Notes under the pieces: model-generated
Seen by the model: only the letters and a program-made list of their open reading frames with translations
Database searches by the model: none
What the model was told of the DNA's origin: nothing
Part shown: piece by piece, positions 11,040 to 23,994 of the stretch
How positions within the stretch are numbered: the first letter of the stretch is position 1
Layout: each line of letters opens with the position of its first letter
Assembly (NCBI GenBank): GCA_033398695.1
Contig: CM065819.1
Location: 1,475,501-1,539,500 of the forward strand
Source: Orobanche coerulescens
Lineage: Eukaryota > Streptophyta > Magnoliopsida > Lamiales > Orobanchaceae
Direction of reading: 5' to 3'
Length of the DNA: 64,000 nt
Translations under genes and position numbers: made by a program

Positions 11040-11999
11040 ACTATTACATATGATACCATTAGCATAACTAAATAATCAATCGTACCGTATACCACAATTA
11101 TCAACATAAGGTTTAGTTAGCATCCCCGAATGTCCAAGGGAGGCAACATTAAAAAGAATTCGGGGAGCATGCGTACTATATACGAGTCCGAGTATCCTTA
11201 TTACATCCAGAAATAACTTTATGCGCTCCTCAGAATAATTGTAGTATCGTAAAGCGCAAATTTTTTCTGAAATCAATTTCTAGTCCTTCGACGAGGACGA
11301 CCATTTTATGTATGTACTTGATGAAAACAAACTTGTTTTTTGAAAAAAAAAAAAGAGGGCGAGTCACGTTTCGCCCAAAACTCGTAAATACTGTTCTTTA
11401 ATTAGAAGAGGCAGTTTAATTTCATATGTCGACTTTAAAACAGTTTTTTTTAATAATGCACAAAATAGTTTATGTTTTTAAGATTTCAAACACGTCATAA
11501 CTAATTTGAAATATTTCAAAAATTTAATTTCAAATTCAAATACCAAAATTTTAAAGTGTTTCCTCTTCTACAAAATGTTTTATCGAAAAATATTTTTAAC
11601 CAAAATACGTAAACATTTGATAGGATGATGTCAAATCGTAGGTTTTCACAATATTTGAAAATTTTCAAAACATCACTTTAAAATGTTCGTGCAGTAGACA
11701 AGATTAACATTTAAAAATTCATTCTAATGAAATGTAGAAATCGATAAATATACTTGATTTCTGGAGCGTACTACATGACCGTTTTCACTTGGACCGTATA
11801 CGCAACAGTAATATCACAAACAAGTTCCACCCCCTAGTTCAACATTAAACACATTAGCACAAGATAATCAAATACACATATAAGGGGACTTACCATCAAG
11901 GATCGCCTGAAGATGATGTTGGGACCACGATACTAACTCTGATGCGTGCGACTTAGACAGGACATGAACTTGACCCAACGGCCTAGATTTTTCGCAAAC
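11040..11999 (-). other. leader region of G2, no gene seen
   Basis: AT-rich sequence lies between the primer site and the gag relic. The gag start and capsid would be expected here, but no long frame or motif survives. Confidence 0.55.
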
Positions 12000-12016
12000 C
12001 TAAGCTCCGATACCAT
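12000..12016 (-). other. primer-binding site of G2
   Basis: The minus strand reads TGGTATCGGAGCTTAGG three bases after the 5' LTR. It matches the Met-tRNA-type site TGGTATCAGAGC with one change. Confidence 0.75.
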
Positions 12017-12019
12017 AGT

Positions 12020-13729
12020 TGTAACACCCCCATAATTCGACTGGGAATGTCACATGCCGTAGATCCTTCTGACAAGGATCTACCAGGCTAAAATCCAAAA
12101 GACTGCTCAATGATTGATTGGCCGAGGTCAAATTAATTACAAAACAGACTGGAAGGTCATTAAACAATTCAAAAACCAACATAGTTCACAACTCAACGAC
12201 AATATTAAACTTGAATACAGAAAATAATGACAACTCAATTTAATAAATAGAAACCACACCCGTGCAAGTGTGAATACGATCACAAGAGAATTACCAACCA
12301 AAATAAACCAAAAGTAAAGACTCCGACTCTTGTGTGATTAGCATCATCGTCCTCCATCTTCTTCCAAGCCAATCCCGTGACTACTCCTGAGCTGCAAACC
12401 TGAGCGCAAAACAGACACCCACCCCCTGAATACTCGAGGGTTAGCAAACTGAAATTTGTTAGTACAAGTACATAATATACAAGATATATCAACACAAAAC
12501 TCAACAGCAGCGAAACCTTAACACGAACCACATGTTCTCACAACCAGCACAGAAGAGCATTCACTTACACAAGGTGAAAGATATTCACACAGTCATTATT
12601 CTTTACGGAACATAACATCAATGAAAACTTTAGACAAGCCCCAATGAGTCAAAAGAACCAGTTCGAAACCCCCCATTTTTTTTTTTTAAAAAAGGAATAT
12701 ATTTTAAAAAATTTTTGATTAGATGGTTTGAAAACGTTATTATTGACGCGGGCCATTTTGGATGATTTGGGGTTTTGAAAAATCGAATGGAAATGCTTTA
12801 GAAAATAACTTCAAAATTTCTCGAGTCCTTGACCCAATATGTGAAAAACAATTTCACAGGAAAGTCATTTCAACGTTATTCGGGGTCCTCGACCCAATTT
12901 ACAAAACACTATCACAAGATCAATCCTCTCAACATCTCACGGGGTCCTCGACCCAATTTACAAAACACTATCACAAGATCAATCCTCTCAACATCTCACG
13001 GGGTCCTCGACCCAATCTATAGAATATCATCACAAGAACCATTATCTCAATCATCTCACAGGGTCCTCGACCCAATCCAGAACATCATCACAAGAATAAT
13101 CATCTCAACATCTCACGGGGTCCTCGACCTAATCCATAGAATATTATCACACCACAGTCAAAGTCACAACCTCCCATTTCGACAAATCCTGCTCAAGACC
13201 CTTGATTAATTAACCCTCTGAAATCTCGTCATATATCCTTGGTTAATTAATCATGATACCAACATTTAAAACGAGTTGAAACAAACTTCCAGAAGCACGA
13301 ATCTCAGCCTTTATTGAGACCAACATTTTAAAACGAGTTGAAAAGATCTTTTGAAGTACGAAAATTGTTCGGTATCGGGGTCTTAGCTGTCCTCGAATAT
13401 CCATAACCAATAAGCCTGCCAGGCGCCTCCCTTGCAGACCTGTGCACCGGCGTTCACTCTACTATGTTGGCCACCTCTTGAACATGTCACCGCACCGGTG
13501 CTCACTCCCGCAAGAGCCGCCCCTTGCACACGCATTCGATAACACCGGCATTCACCAACCATGTGGAGCCGCTCATTGCAGCGTACACCAGTCCGAATTT
13601 CACGACCCGCCCTCAGAGGCTCCCGGATACGTCGTCTCTCACAACAAATATTCACATTGTTTCAAACATCAAGCACACTGTCAATCATTGCAACAATTAT
13701 CAAAATCAGTACACAAATTCACATAATTT
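12020..13729 (-). repeat. 5' LTR of G2, cut by C1
   Basis: It matches 6452-8100 closely. It carries five copies of the 59-bp repeat (GGTCCTCGAC at 12884, 12943, 13002, 13062 and 13119) against three in the 3' LTR. The first two units are nearly identical. Homology stops at 13729, and AATTT (13725-13729) is the expected target duplication of C1. Confidence 0.85.
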
Positions 13730-13862
13730 TGTTAGGAGTATGCCCTCGAATGCCACTCAGATGATATTGAGTGAGGGCATTATACTTGTCAATATATAAA
13801 TCATTATTATAAGGCAATTGTTTGGCTCTTTATTTACTGGCAGTTACTGGCATTCCTGACTC

Positions 13863-13971
<109 letters not shown>

Positions 13972-15178
13972 AACAAGTTTGTGTATTTGAGAGCAAAACA
14001 TTCCACTCCTTATTGGATAAGGGGATCAGCACTAGAAAGGTTTATAGCTCAAATACTTAATCGTTCGCAAGTCTATGAAACTTGACTCGGCGTTAAGTTT
14101 ATGTGAAGACTTGTATGACATGTTCTTTGACGTGGAGAGTGCCTGTCGAATACTAATGGTTAGTGGGAACACACGTTATAGGTATGCTAATTGGATTAGT
14201 ACACTCGAATTGACTCACCCTCGATTCGTCACACGGATTTCACTCTGGGACAGTCAATGACGGAATCGAAAGGTTGTGATAGGTATTAGTGAACCTTCGA
14301 CTTTAGGATTTGGTAGGGATGTGCTTGTGACGTTAAGATTTTTATTAGAGTAGTTCGACCCATAAAACCAGAAGGTGGGGGTCAACCTCGACGTGTGTCT
14401 TGACGGGCAAGTAGCAGGTCCTACTGAATACCAAGATAGAATTTTTTCTCCTGTTAGTGAACGGGTTATATGTCCTATTCGTTTATTGGCAGATGAGATC
14501 ATAAGTCTTTGGCCAAAGCATTGGATCTAGTTGTATTGGATATACCGGTATTCACGATAGAATAGTTCTTGAATGATCCCAATCATTCGTTTTTAGTTGG
14601 GGTACAGTGTAGGCCGCCAGGCTAGCTAGGTGGTGCTACTACTCTTTGGTTCCTCCCATTGCTAACTGAGACAACGGAATCAATCGAGCTTATTCTCTCT
14701 TTATAAATATTAGATATTGGATATCTAATTTATTGGACATTGGATGTCTAAATTAATTTATTGGATAAATTAATTTACGACCTAATGAATTAAATAAATT
14801 ACTGGGTGATTAGTTTAATTCATAGGTATAATTATTTCTTGGATAAATTAATTATATTATTTTGTATTTGATATAATTAATTAATTGGATTAATTAATTT
14901 ATACAAATACATCGAAACGGAATTGGAGTTTATCTGTTTCGACTCACGAGAGTCCGAAACAAACCGAACTCGTCTGATTCCTTCTAGATGGCCGCCGCCT
15001 TCCACTCACCTTCCTTCTTGGCCTTTGTCTCCACTTTATAATGGAAGACTTATGACCTTAAGAGATATCAAATCTCATGTTATATGTAAAGGTGATATTT
15101 GGTTGGTGATTTGGTCATGTGGGTTGAAGAATAAAATGTGAAGACCAACTCACTCTTGCACCACCTTTGGCATCTCAC

Positions 15179-15181
<3 letters not shown>

Positions 15182-15209
<28 letters not shown>

Positions 15210-15225
15210 CGGGGGGGGGGGGGGG
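15182..15225. repeat. GA run and G run
   Basis: Fourteen GA units, then AC, then about fifteen G. Confidence 0.9.
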
Positions 15226-15665
15226 AAGAGTTTTTCCAAGTCTTCATATTGTTCATTTTATCTTGAGTTTTTCTTGGAGAAAAATTGAGAGGAAATTGAG
15301 AGATTGTGAGTTATACACTTAGAGTGTTATAATCACATAGAAAGCTTCCATCACTCGATTCTAGCCGTAACCTTGGAGGTTAATTGGGTGGTCGTCATTT
15401 CGGTCGTTTCTCCGGCGTGTGGCAAGTAGGGACGCGGTGCTTTGCGTTGGATCATTCAAGAGCTTGGAGCGTATTGGATTCGTGGATAACATTTAAAGCT
15501 TGGGGAATCATCTTCAAGACGTACACCATTTAATCAACGGACTACAAGGGTTTGATTCCTTATCTTCCTTGTTTTCGTACTATATTCGTATATACGTAGC
15601 TTGATCGATCCTCGTATGGATTCTGATCGAATTAATTTTCGTTTTACCACTTCAATTGTTCATCT

Positions 15666-17196
15666 AAAAATTAATTTTCTATGATTTTATGTTACAATGT
15701 AAATCTATTTTTCTTTTGAAAAACTGATTTAAATGTGTAATATAAAGATTAGAAAAATATTATTTTTGGAATCAGGGCGAAAAACGAGCCAAAAACCTAA
15801 CGGACCCGGTAGCTTGGAGTTGTCCGGGCACTGCCATGCGGTCCCATTTTGTGGACCACGGTCTGGCCCTGTGCCGGACATGCTCGGCAGCCTGCCGGCC
15901 GCTGCCAGGCAGTGGTCGCGATCCATTCCGGCCCTGATCGGCAGCCTGCTGGGCAGTGCCCCGGGCTTGGCCAAGCGGTGTTTTTCGACTCCGTTTTTTA
16001 TATTTCGTTCGATTATTAATTTCCCACAAATTAAATTGGATTTAATTTGAATAAGATATTATTATGGTAATTTTGATTCTTAGGGGAATTAATTTAATGA
16101 AATATTTTCCCTTCCGGAACAAGTTATAATTAACGGTTGTTTGAATTAATTTGATTAATTCGTTTGGATGGATTAATTTATATTGATTGGATCAATATTT
16201 AGATTAATTATGAATGCCATTTATTTAATGTGTTTGATGCATTATTTTTTAATGGTGATGTGGTTCATGGACTTAGTTTTGAATCGTTCGGTTTTATTCG
16301 ATTGGGTTGTAAAGGCCGTTTTGAGCCTATTTATTTTACTAGAAATATTGTATCTAGATGCAATTTTTCAATGTAAAATTTGTATGTAATGACGAAGACC
16401 GGAGAATGATCCGTTCGAGAAGACGAAGATTCAAGACCGAAGACTTGTAATTAGATTATGGAGTTTTTTATTCTAGGAACGATCCATGAACTACATGTTG
16501 GTAACAACTAGGTTGTGAATGTTTATTCATATGGTATGAACGCTACAAATGGGCTTAAATGAATTAATGTGCAAAGTGTAAAATTAATCGCGAAAATTCT
16601 CCCACGACAAATTATTAAGTTTAAAATGTTTCAAGGTTTTCCTTCCCAACCATCGAGCTTTCGGAAAATTGAAATCCAAATCGGATGTGCTATGGTTCCG
16701 AGTTATCGGGGTAGTCGTTAGGGGAGGATGGGTAGATTACCGTGAGCGCATTGGATGCCTTCGGTTGGAGCAAATTTTATCCCTAGAAATTTGTTCGGTT
16801 GCGATAAGATTCAATTGTGAAACTGATTTGCATCGGTGGTATAAACTTAACTTGTTCATGAACCATAGAAACTGTATAGGTTGAGGGGAGTGAACAAGGG
16901 GAAAAAGAAGATCGAATCATCCATTAGGTGGGTTGGTGTTGGACACCACTTTATGAAAATTAATAGACTAGAAACCTGTTCGGTTGCCCTCTATTAAAAT
17001 TTATAAAGAACTAGATCACCACCATGAAGTAGAGTGAACGATACTTCCAGATTTCACATGGGAGTGTGTTATTTCGATAAAAATAGTGGGAATTGGGTTA
17101 AAGAATAGAAAAGACCTTAATTTTATACTCAGATCATAATTGAACGAGTCACTAATTAATCTATCGTACTTAATGCAGACGAACATAACTCTCAAT
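15666..17196 (+). other. LTR end or leader of C1, no gene seen
   Basis: Mostly AT-rich sequence with a GC-rich block (15780-15985) rich in GCC and GGC. The 105-codon plus frame at 15733 and its minus-strand shadows show no known domain. No primer site was found. Confidence 0.4.
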
Positions 17197-17998
17197 ATGA
17201 CAATGAACCCACTCGCAATTCTACTCGAAAAGAACACCTTGATCGGACCTAACTTTGTGTATTGGCTCCGAAATCTGATGATAGTCCTCAGTATAGATGC
17301 ACTAGGATACGTCTTGGAGATGGACATTCCGGCGCCTCCGGTGCGGACAAGGGCCAATCAGGAAGAGATTGAAAACCACTAAAAGTGGGTTAAGGATGAT
17401 GTAAAAATCCGAGCTTATATGATGGATTCTATGTCTGATAAGCTTCATAGAACTCATGAGAAAATGACTTCTGCTAGCCAGATTCTATCTCACTTAACCG
17501 AGCTTTATGGTGAGCACATTCGAACTGTTAGATATGAGATATCCAAGCAACTGTTCGGTGCAAGAATGAAGGAAGGTGAGAAGGTTGGGGACCACATCCT
17601 CAAAATGATATCTATGATCGAGAGATTAGAAGCTCTTGATTTTAAGATGGATACTTCTCTTCAGACCAACCTTATCATACAGTCTCTCCCTGATTCCTTC
17701 TCACAGTTTGTTATGAATTTCAACTGCGATGAGATTGCATGCAACTTAGCAGGGCTAATGAACAAACTGGTGACCGCTCAGTCTCAGATGAAGACTCCGC
17801 GGATGAAGGAGTCTGCCCTTGTGATTTCTTCTGGACCTCGGAGGTCTAAGAATAAGAATAAGAAAAAAAAACAAGAAGCATACGGGACCACAAGTCAAGG
17901 ACTTTAAGGGTAAGGGCAAGGCCCCGATGGTTCCAAAGAGCAAGAAGAAGGACGCTTGTCTTAAATGCGGTGCGCTAGGCCACTGGGTTAGAGACTGT
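17197..17998 (+). pseudogene. gag: copia gag of C1, broken
   Basis: A start at ATG 17197 (an upstream in-frame ATG is at 17140) gives NPLAILLEKNTLIGPNF and later DPxR-free UBN2/DUF4219-like sequence typical of copia Gag. A premature TAA lies at 17380-17382 and the frame resumes unchanged. After an A-rich run near 17850-17870 the frame ends at 17907. The zinc knuckle CLKCGALGHWVRDC (17957-17998) is in another frame, so there is a one-base indel in or near the A run. Gag would form the particle in an intact element. Confidence 0.85.
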
Positions 17999-18082
17999 CC
18001 AATTCTTCATGGCGCTTCAGGTACAGAACTTTTAGTTTTGGAAACAAATTGTTCTGCTACTGTATTTTCTACTTCTTAGATA

Positions 18083-21000
18083 CTGGATTCTGGTGCTTGT
18101 TCTCATATTTGTACTGTGAATCAGGATCTGGAACAAAGTAGGAAGCTTGGAGCTGGGGAAGTGATGATTACTGTTGCAAACGGGCATAGTGTTGAGGCAA
18201 CTGACATTAAGGGTGTTCATAACCGGGTACTCGGTTTTTCGGGTACCCGAATTTACGGGTACCCGGTTATGCGGATAATGAAAAATTCGGCCCGTGACCC
18301 GACCCGAAAAGTCGGGTACCCGAAAAAACGGGTACCCTATTTTTTCGGGTCGGGTCATAGGGTACCCGGACCAAAATTTAATACAACTAATTTTAAATTT
18401 TTATAAATAATTTGTAATTTTAATATAAATTTATTTTAGAATTTATATATAAATTAATTCCCCAAGTACTAAATACATTATAAATATTTTCCGTACAATA
18501 AGTAAATTTCAAAACTAACTAAATTTTTTTTATATATATCATTTTTTTATTATATAATTATGCTTAATTCAATATTCAATTATATATATTAAAGAATATA
18601 TTATTTTTTATATAAAGATTTTATCTTCTTGTAAATTTCCAAACTAGTGAGAATAAATACCATTAGTGAAAATACATGAATTCTCATATTAAATATAATT
18701 TATATTATTTGAAAGATAAAGTTTCATATAATTACAAATTAAATAATTAAATTTATAAAAAAATTAACCTTTAAAAAATAATCGGGTTTTCGGGTACCCG
18801 AATGTACACAACAAGTCGGCCCATGACCCAGTCCGATTATATGACTTTTTTCCGGGTCGGGTACCCGGCCCGAATTTTTTTTAAAAATTTTAAAAATACC
18901 CGGAATATTTAGTTCGGGTCATCGGGTAGTTCGGTCGGGTAGTTTGGGTCGGGAATTTTTGAACACCCCTAACTGACATAGGATCACTTCTTTTGGGTTT
19001 AGAATCCGGCTTTGTTTTGACTTTAGAAGATGTACTTGTTTTGCCCAAGGGGAAAAAAAACATTGTATCCATTCCGGTCAAGGATCGGAAAGGCTTTTCA
19101 TTTTTCATTGGTGATGGTTCCTGCAAAATTTATTTTAGAAATAAACTAGTGGGCACTGCTACATTGTTAAATGAACTGTATCATCTAAACCTCAATAACA
19201 AATTCGTTGTGAATACTATAACTAGGAAGCGTGGTAGGGATGAAACTAATCAAGTTTTGAAATGGCATCTTAGACTTGGTCATGTTGGTCAGACCAAGGT
19301 TTACAAAATGAAAAAAGATGGACTTATGGGTCCATTGGGATCGGATCTTTTTCCTACTTGTGAATCTTGCCTTAAAGGCAAAATGACTAAGTCCCCCTTC
19401 AGAGGGACTTTTGAAAGAGCCGCTGATAAACTAGAATTAATCCATACTGACGTATGTGGTGATTTGGAAGCAGCACGTGATGGATATCAGTATTTCATTA
19501 CGTTTACACATGATCATACTAGGTATGGTTACGTATACTTAATGAAACATAAATCCGAGGCATTTGAAAAATTCCAGGAATTTAAGGCCCTAGTCGAAAA
19601 ACAAACTGTTAATCATATCAAAGCACTTCGATCGTACCGAGGTGGCGAGTATATGAGTGCGGAGTTTGACGAGTTCCTAAAGGAACATGGAATATTATCA
19701 CAACTAACACCTCCAGGTACTCCTCAGTTAAATGGTGTGTCAGAAAGAAGGAACCGGACCTTGTTGAACATGGTCCGTTCTATGCTGGGATATACTGACT
19801 TACCGATTTACCTGTGGGGTATGCACTCCTGACTGCTGCTTATATCTTGAACAGATGTCCTTCCAAATCCGTTCCTAAAACTCTACATGAGATGTGGGAG
19901 GGCAGAAAACTAAGTCTTAATCACATTAGGATTTGGGGATGTCCCGACTATGTCAAGAAGACTAAGGTGGAAAAGTTGGAAGCGAGGTCTGTAAAGTGAC
20001 GTTTCATTGGACTCCCATCTGGGATGAAGGGTTATCTATTCTACATTCCCGAAGATCGAAAGATCGTTATTTCTTTGCAAGCACACTTCCTGGAAGATGA
20101 GTTCATTCAGGAAGGCGGAGATGGTAGAAGTATTTCTTTGGAAGAATACAATGAAACTCCTCAGGAGACACCTGTGCAAGAAATTGGAACCGAATCTTCT
20201 GAAACGCAAGTACAACCACCTCGTAGGTCTAGTAGGGTGTCTCATTTTCCTGAGAGGTATGGCCTTGTGCACTTGGAGGAGCAGGGTCTCCATGAGGTTC
20301 CAAGTGATATCCAAGAAACCGACCCAACGACCTATGACCAAGTGATGGTGGATGTAGACTCCGCGAAATGGCGTGAAGCTATGGAAGCTGAGATAGACTC
20401 GATGCATGTCAATCAGATCTGGACTCTAGTAGACCGCCCCAAGGGCATAGTGCCTACAGGGAACAAGTGGATCTATAAGATAAAGACTGATGGTGATGGC
20501 AAGGTTGACGCCTATAAGGCCAGGCTTGTGGCAAAGGGTTATACCCAGAAGGAAGGGATCGATTACCACAATACCTTATCGCCCGTAGCTATGATCAAGC
20601 CTATTCGCATGATGCTTGCTATAGCTGCCTACCACAATTATGAGATATGGCAAATGGACGTAAAGACGGCTTTCCTTAATGGATTTCTAGAGGAGCAGCC
20701 TAAAGGCTTTGTGTCCGAGGTCGATATTCAGAAAGTGTGCAAGCTTCAACGTTCCATTTATGGACTGAAGCAAGCTTTGCGTAGTTGGAACCTTCGTTTT
20801 GACGAAGCAGTCAAAGAGTTTGACTTCGTGCAAAATGAAGAGGAACCTTGTGTATACAAGAGGGTTAGTGGGAGCAAGATCGCATTCTTAGTACTATATG
20901 TAGATGACATTCTACTAATAGGAAATGATGTGGGGATGCTCATTTCTGTGAAAGCTTGGCTTTCGAGTAATTTCTCCATGAAAGACTTGGGAGAAGCTAC

Positions 21001-21613
21001 CTATATTCTTGGTATTCAGCTCTATCAGGATAGAGCGAAGAGAATGATAGGTCTTTCCCAAGCCCTCTATATAGATAAAGTCTTAAAGAATTTTAAGATG
21101 GATGATTCTAAAAGAGGGTTCCTTCCGATGCGACATGGAATAAAACTCTCCTCGAAGATGTGTCCTCAAAGTGAGGAACAACGAAAGGAAATGAGTAATA
21201 TACCATATGCTTCGGCCGTGGGTAGCCTTATGTATGCTATGTTGTGTACGAGATCTGACATTGCGCATGCTGTAAGCGTGGTAAGTAGGTTTCAGGCAAA
21301 TCCAGGTAGGGAACATTGGACTGTCGTAAAGAACGTCGTCAAGTACTTAAGAAGGACTAGAGATATAGTTCTGATGTATGGCAGTGGATAACTGAATGTG
21401 ATGAGATTCACTGATTCAGACTTCCAAGGACATAAAGACGATTCAATGTCTACTTTTGGCTACATATTTACTCTTAATTGAGGAGCAGTATCTTGGCGTA
21501 GTGCCAAGCAAAGCGCGACTGCTGATTCCACCTGTCAGGCTGAGTATCAAGCAGGCTCGGAGGCTTCTAAGGGTTCTGGATTAAGAAGTTTCTGGGAGAA
21601 CTTCAAGTGATAC
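18083..21613 (+). pseudogene. pol: copia pol of C1: protease, integrase, reverse transcriptase, start of RNase H
   Basis: Protease shows LDSGACSHIC at 18083, preceded by an in-frame TAG (18077) where Trp is usual, and is split by a MITE at 18208-18971. Integrase (18993-19832) keeps HLRLGH, CESCLKGK, the first Asp in HTDVCGD and the Glu at 19743, but the second catalytic Asp is Tyr (codon 19635-19637, SYRGGEY). A frameshift follows near 19820 and a TGA at 19997. Reverse transcriptase (20024-21391) keeps KARLVAKGYTQ, MDVKTAFLNG and the catalytic YVDD (20897-20908). RNase H starts after TAA 21389, has TGA 21479 and a shift near 21580, then G3 interrupts it. The rest is at 34057-34322. Confidence 0.92.
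18208..18971. mobile_element. hAT-type MITE in the C1 protease
   Basis: A 764-bp insert is flanked by the 8-base duplication ACTGACAT (18200-18207 and 18972-18979). Its ends are inverted repeats: TAAGGGTGTTCA on the left, and TAGGGGTGTTCA read inward from the right. The 8-base duplication and this terminal sequence fit the hAT superfamily. It has no transposase, and the centre is AT-rich. The palindrome CGGGTACCCG is repeated near both ends (for example 18313, 18791 and 18858). Confidence 0.9.
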
Positions 21614-22183
21614 TGTAATACCCCTAATTTCAATTTCCGGTAATTTCTTTTTTTCGGCGGAAATCCATTTTGACGACTCGTTCATGACCGTTTTGTTATT
21701 TCGAGAATGATTAATTCTACACTTTTTGTCATCCGAGTTCGTTTCGGTGCCATTTTGTTGAGTTCCGTGCTTTTTAGCGACTTTTCCGCACTTCAGTTCG
21801 ATTCTTGCGAATCTCGTTCAAAACTATTGTTTCAAGTTTCTCGTAAGTCCGTTTAACTTTGTTAAACGTGTTGTGAACTTCAGTTTGGTTATTCGATCAC
21901 GTATCGTGATTTTCGGGCATTTTGGGCCATTTTCATAATTTCCCAAAGTTTGGGGTAATTACTTTTTGTTGTCGAATTTCGAGCCTTCGGGTGGTCGGAA
22001 TCGTGTGTTCTCTTAGTGGTCAAATTCATCTTTGCGAGCACTTCGTAACCGTATCTTCAATTCGTATTCAGGTTCGCGTTTCGGGGTCGTTCGGGCCGTC
22101 GGAGTTGGCCCCGGCCGAGTCATGGCCGGGCTGTCTAGACCCAGGCCGGCACTGGCCGAGTTACAGCCGTTAGTGCTCGGAAA

Positions 22184-22313
22184 TTACGTACGTAAGGCCG
22201 GTTATGTACGTAAGGCCCTGGCCGGTAACGTAAGTAATGTTTCCGGCATTTCTAGGCAGCGAGTTCGGCCATGGCCGGTTACGTACGTAAGCCATGGCCG
22301 GTTACGTACGTAA
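22184..22313 (+). repeat. U3 cluster of TTACGTACGTAA palindromes in G3
   Basis: Perfect 12-base palindromes lie at 22184, 22279 and 22302, with variants at 22202 (TTATGTACGTAA) and 22226 (TAACGTAAGTAA), usually flanked by GGCCGG. The cluster ends 15 bases before the TATA box. Confidence 0.9.
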
Positions 22314-22328
22314 GGCGGCCCGATCGGC

Positions 22329-22336
22329 TATTTAAG
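22329..22336 (+). promoter_or_regulatory. TATA box of the G3 5' LTR
   Basis: TATTTAAG lies at the end of the palindrome cluster and is kept in the other LTR at 32026-32033. Confidence 0.65.
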
Positions 22337-22413
22337 GCCGACATGTTTTCTTCAGTCTTTTCTCACTCGTTTTTCTTCTCTTCCGCGGCTGGGGGTGTGT
22401 TGATCATGGAGAG

Positions 22414-22430
22414 ATGTTGTTGGACAACAT
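22414..22430 (+). other. 5' transcript hairpin in the G3 LTR
   Basis: ATGTTGTTGGACAACAT can fold on itself about 80 bases after the TATA box. It is repeated at 32113-32129 and has a perfectly symmetric relative in G6 (62980-62996). Confidence 0.6.
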
Positions 22431-23272
22431 ATCCACGAAGTTCTTGAGTTTCTAACATCAATCAATCATCCCATAACCTCCTCCGATCTACCGAATCAGG
22501 TCATATTTCCTAGAAATCTATTTTTGGGGATTTTGGGTATTTTGTTTGATTTCGTCCGTTTAATCCGATTTAACTTAGGATTATGATGGATTGATGATTA
22601 TTTAGATGTATTATATCATTTCCCTTGTTATTCCATGGTTGGATCGTATCGATTCGTTGTTTTGGTCGAGTTCTTGATCGACGCCTTGAAGGTGTCCGGT
22701 AGAATGTCTTAGAGGGGTTTTCGGACGTTCTACGATTATTCTTCCTCGTGTCATCGTTGATTTATTGATTATATGATGTTAGGGTCGAGTTTCTTGTGAA
22801 GAAACCATGTCGAACCCTTCCGTTCGTTGTCGTCTTCCTTTTCGATAACATCGGGCATTTCGAAGCTTTCCGGTTGAGCTGTGTTCGTCGGGATACTTGC
22901 GTACCGATTTTGAGGAAAGTACCTTGTCCATATAATTCTTGTTTTATGGATATGATAATTAGTGATCGTCTCCTTGTGTTTATTTGATCGTTTGAATTGA
23001 ACTTTCAAAAGATTCGGTTTAGCCTTGTTAAAGGCTTGCTTTCAAAACGCGTGTGTTTTGTGAATGGTGTGGTTTGAGAATGACTATGTGAACTCTATGG
23101 ATATGTCTGGTGTTGATGTTGCACTTGATATTGCGTGTGGACATATATTATTTTATTTCGGTGCGTTGTGGTTTGATGTGGTGTTTTGCTAAGTGTTTGA
23201 TGCCTCTGGGTGAATTGTTTGAATATATGTGTTGTATTGTGCTGTGTGTGAATGTATGGATGTGGGCGGGGC

Positions 23273-23506
23273 CTACGGTGGGACATGGCATGCGATCATG
23301 TGGCCAGGATGCAACAAGCGATTGCTCCAACTGTGAGAGCCTAATAAAAACTACGGTGGCACGTGGCATGCGATCATGTGGCCAGGATGCAACAAGTGAT
23401 TGATCCAACCGTGAGCGCCAAAGATAATCTACGGTGGCACATGGCATGCGATCATGTGGCCAGGATGAAACAACCGATTGATCCAACCGTGAGATGTGTG
23501 TGATTT
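23273..23506 (+). repeat. 78-bp tandem repeat in the G3 5' LTR, three copies
   Basis: Units start CTACGGTGG at 23273, 23351 and 23429, each with GGCATGCGATCATGTGGCCA. The 160-codon minus-strand frame across them (23148-23630) is produced by the repeat being a multiple of three and is not a gene. Confidence 0.9.
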
Positions 23507-23952
23507 GTTTCGCTAGCCAGCTCGGGAGGGTCCTTCGAGGCCTCGGGTGGGATGTCTGTGGTGGTGTCCCGGTCCTAGGCGATGCGCGTGCGTGATTATG
23601 TTTCGTTGATTTTATGTCCATTGAGGACACGTGATGTTGGGCTCTGACCCTGTAAATTGTTGGTGGTTTCCTATTTGCGAAAACAAAACCTTTGGGCTGT
23701 GACCCTATTGATTTTGGAAAGACAAGGATTTGATAATCCTAAATTGTTTTCTATTAAAACTCCCGAGGGTATTTTAAACCATTTTGCAAACCGTTCTCGT
23801 TAATTGTGATCTTTCATATTTGGAAAGTTTTACTCAAACTCTTGCCTTGGGAAGTATTCGTTTCATTGTATTTGAATCTTTGAGGATTCCTGGTTATTGT
23901 TATTCTTGGAACTTGAATTATATGGCTCGTATTTGCACTTTGTTCTTGCACT

Positions 23953-23994
23953 AGCAAAACAGTGTAGTTTTGCTAACCCCCGAGTATTCGGGGG
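23953..23994 (+). other. double hairpin in the G3 5' LTR
   Basis: Stem 1 is AGCAAAA...TTTTGCT (23953-23974) and stem 2 is CCCCCGA-GTAT-TCGGGGG (23977-23994). The copy in the 3' LTR is at about 33652-33693. Confidence 0.75.

Larger units (their letters stand above)
6452..13729 (-). mobile_element. G2: Ty3/gypsy gag-relic element cut by C1
   Basis: On the minus strand the order is: 5' LTR (from inside C1 to 12020), primer site, degenerate gag, second polypurine-like stretch, true polypurine tract, 3' LTR (9823-6452). The interior is only about 2.2 kb with no pol. The 5' LTR stops abruptly at 13729, where the copia LTR begins. The remaining part should lie beyond the nested insertions, starting with sequence like that at 8097-8110. 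Confidence 0.85.

Noticed and set aside
15733..16050. 105-codon frame in a GC-rich block of C1
   Set aside because: It has no known domain, lies in the LTR/leader region and has equally long shadows on the other strand.
20036..20407. 123-codon minus-strand frame
   Set aside because: It is the complement of the copia pol frame with its YVDD reverse transcriptase.
23148..23630. 160-codon minus-strand frame in the G3 LTR (relative at 32847-33185)
   Set aside because: It crosses the 78-bp tandem repeat, whose length is a multiple of three, so one frame stays open by repetition.
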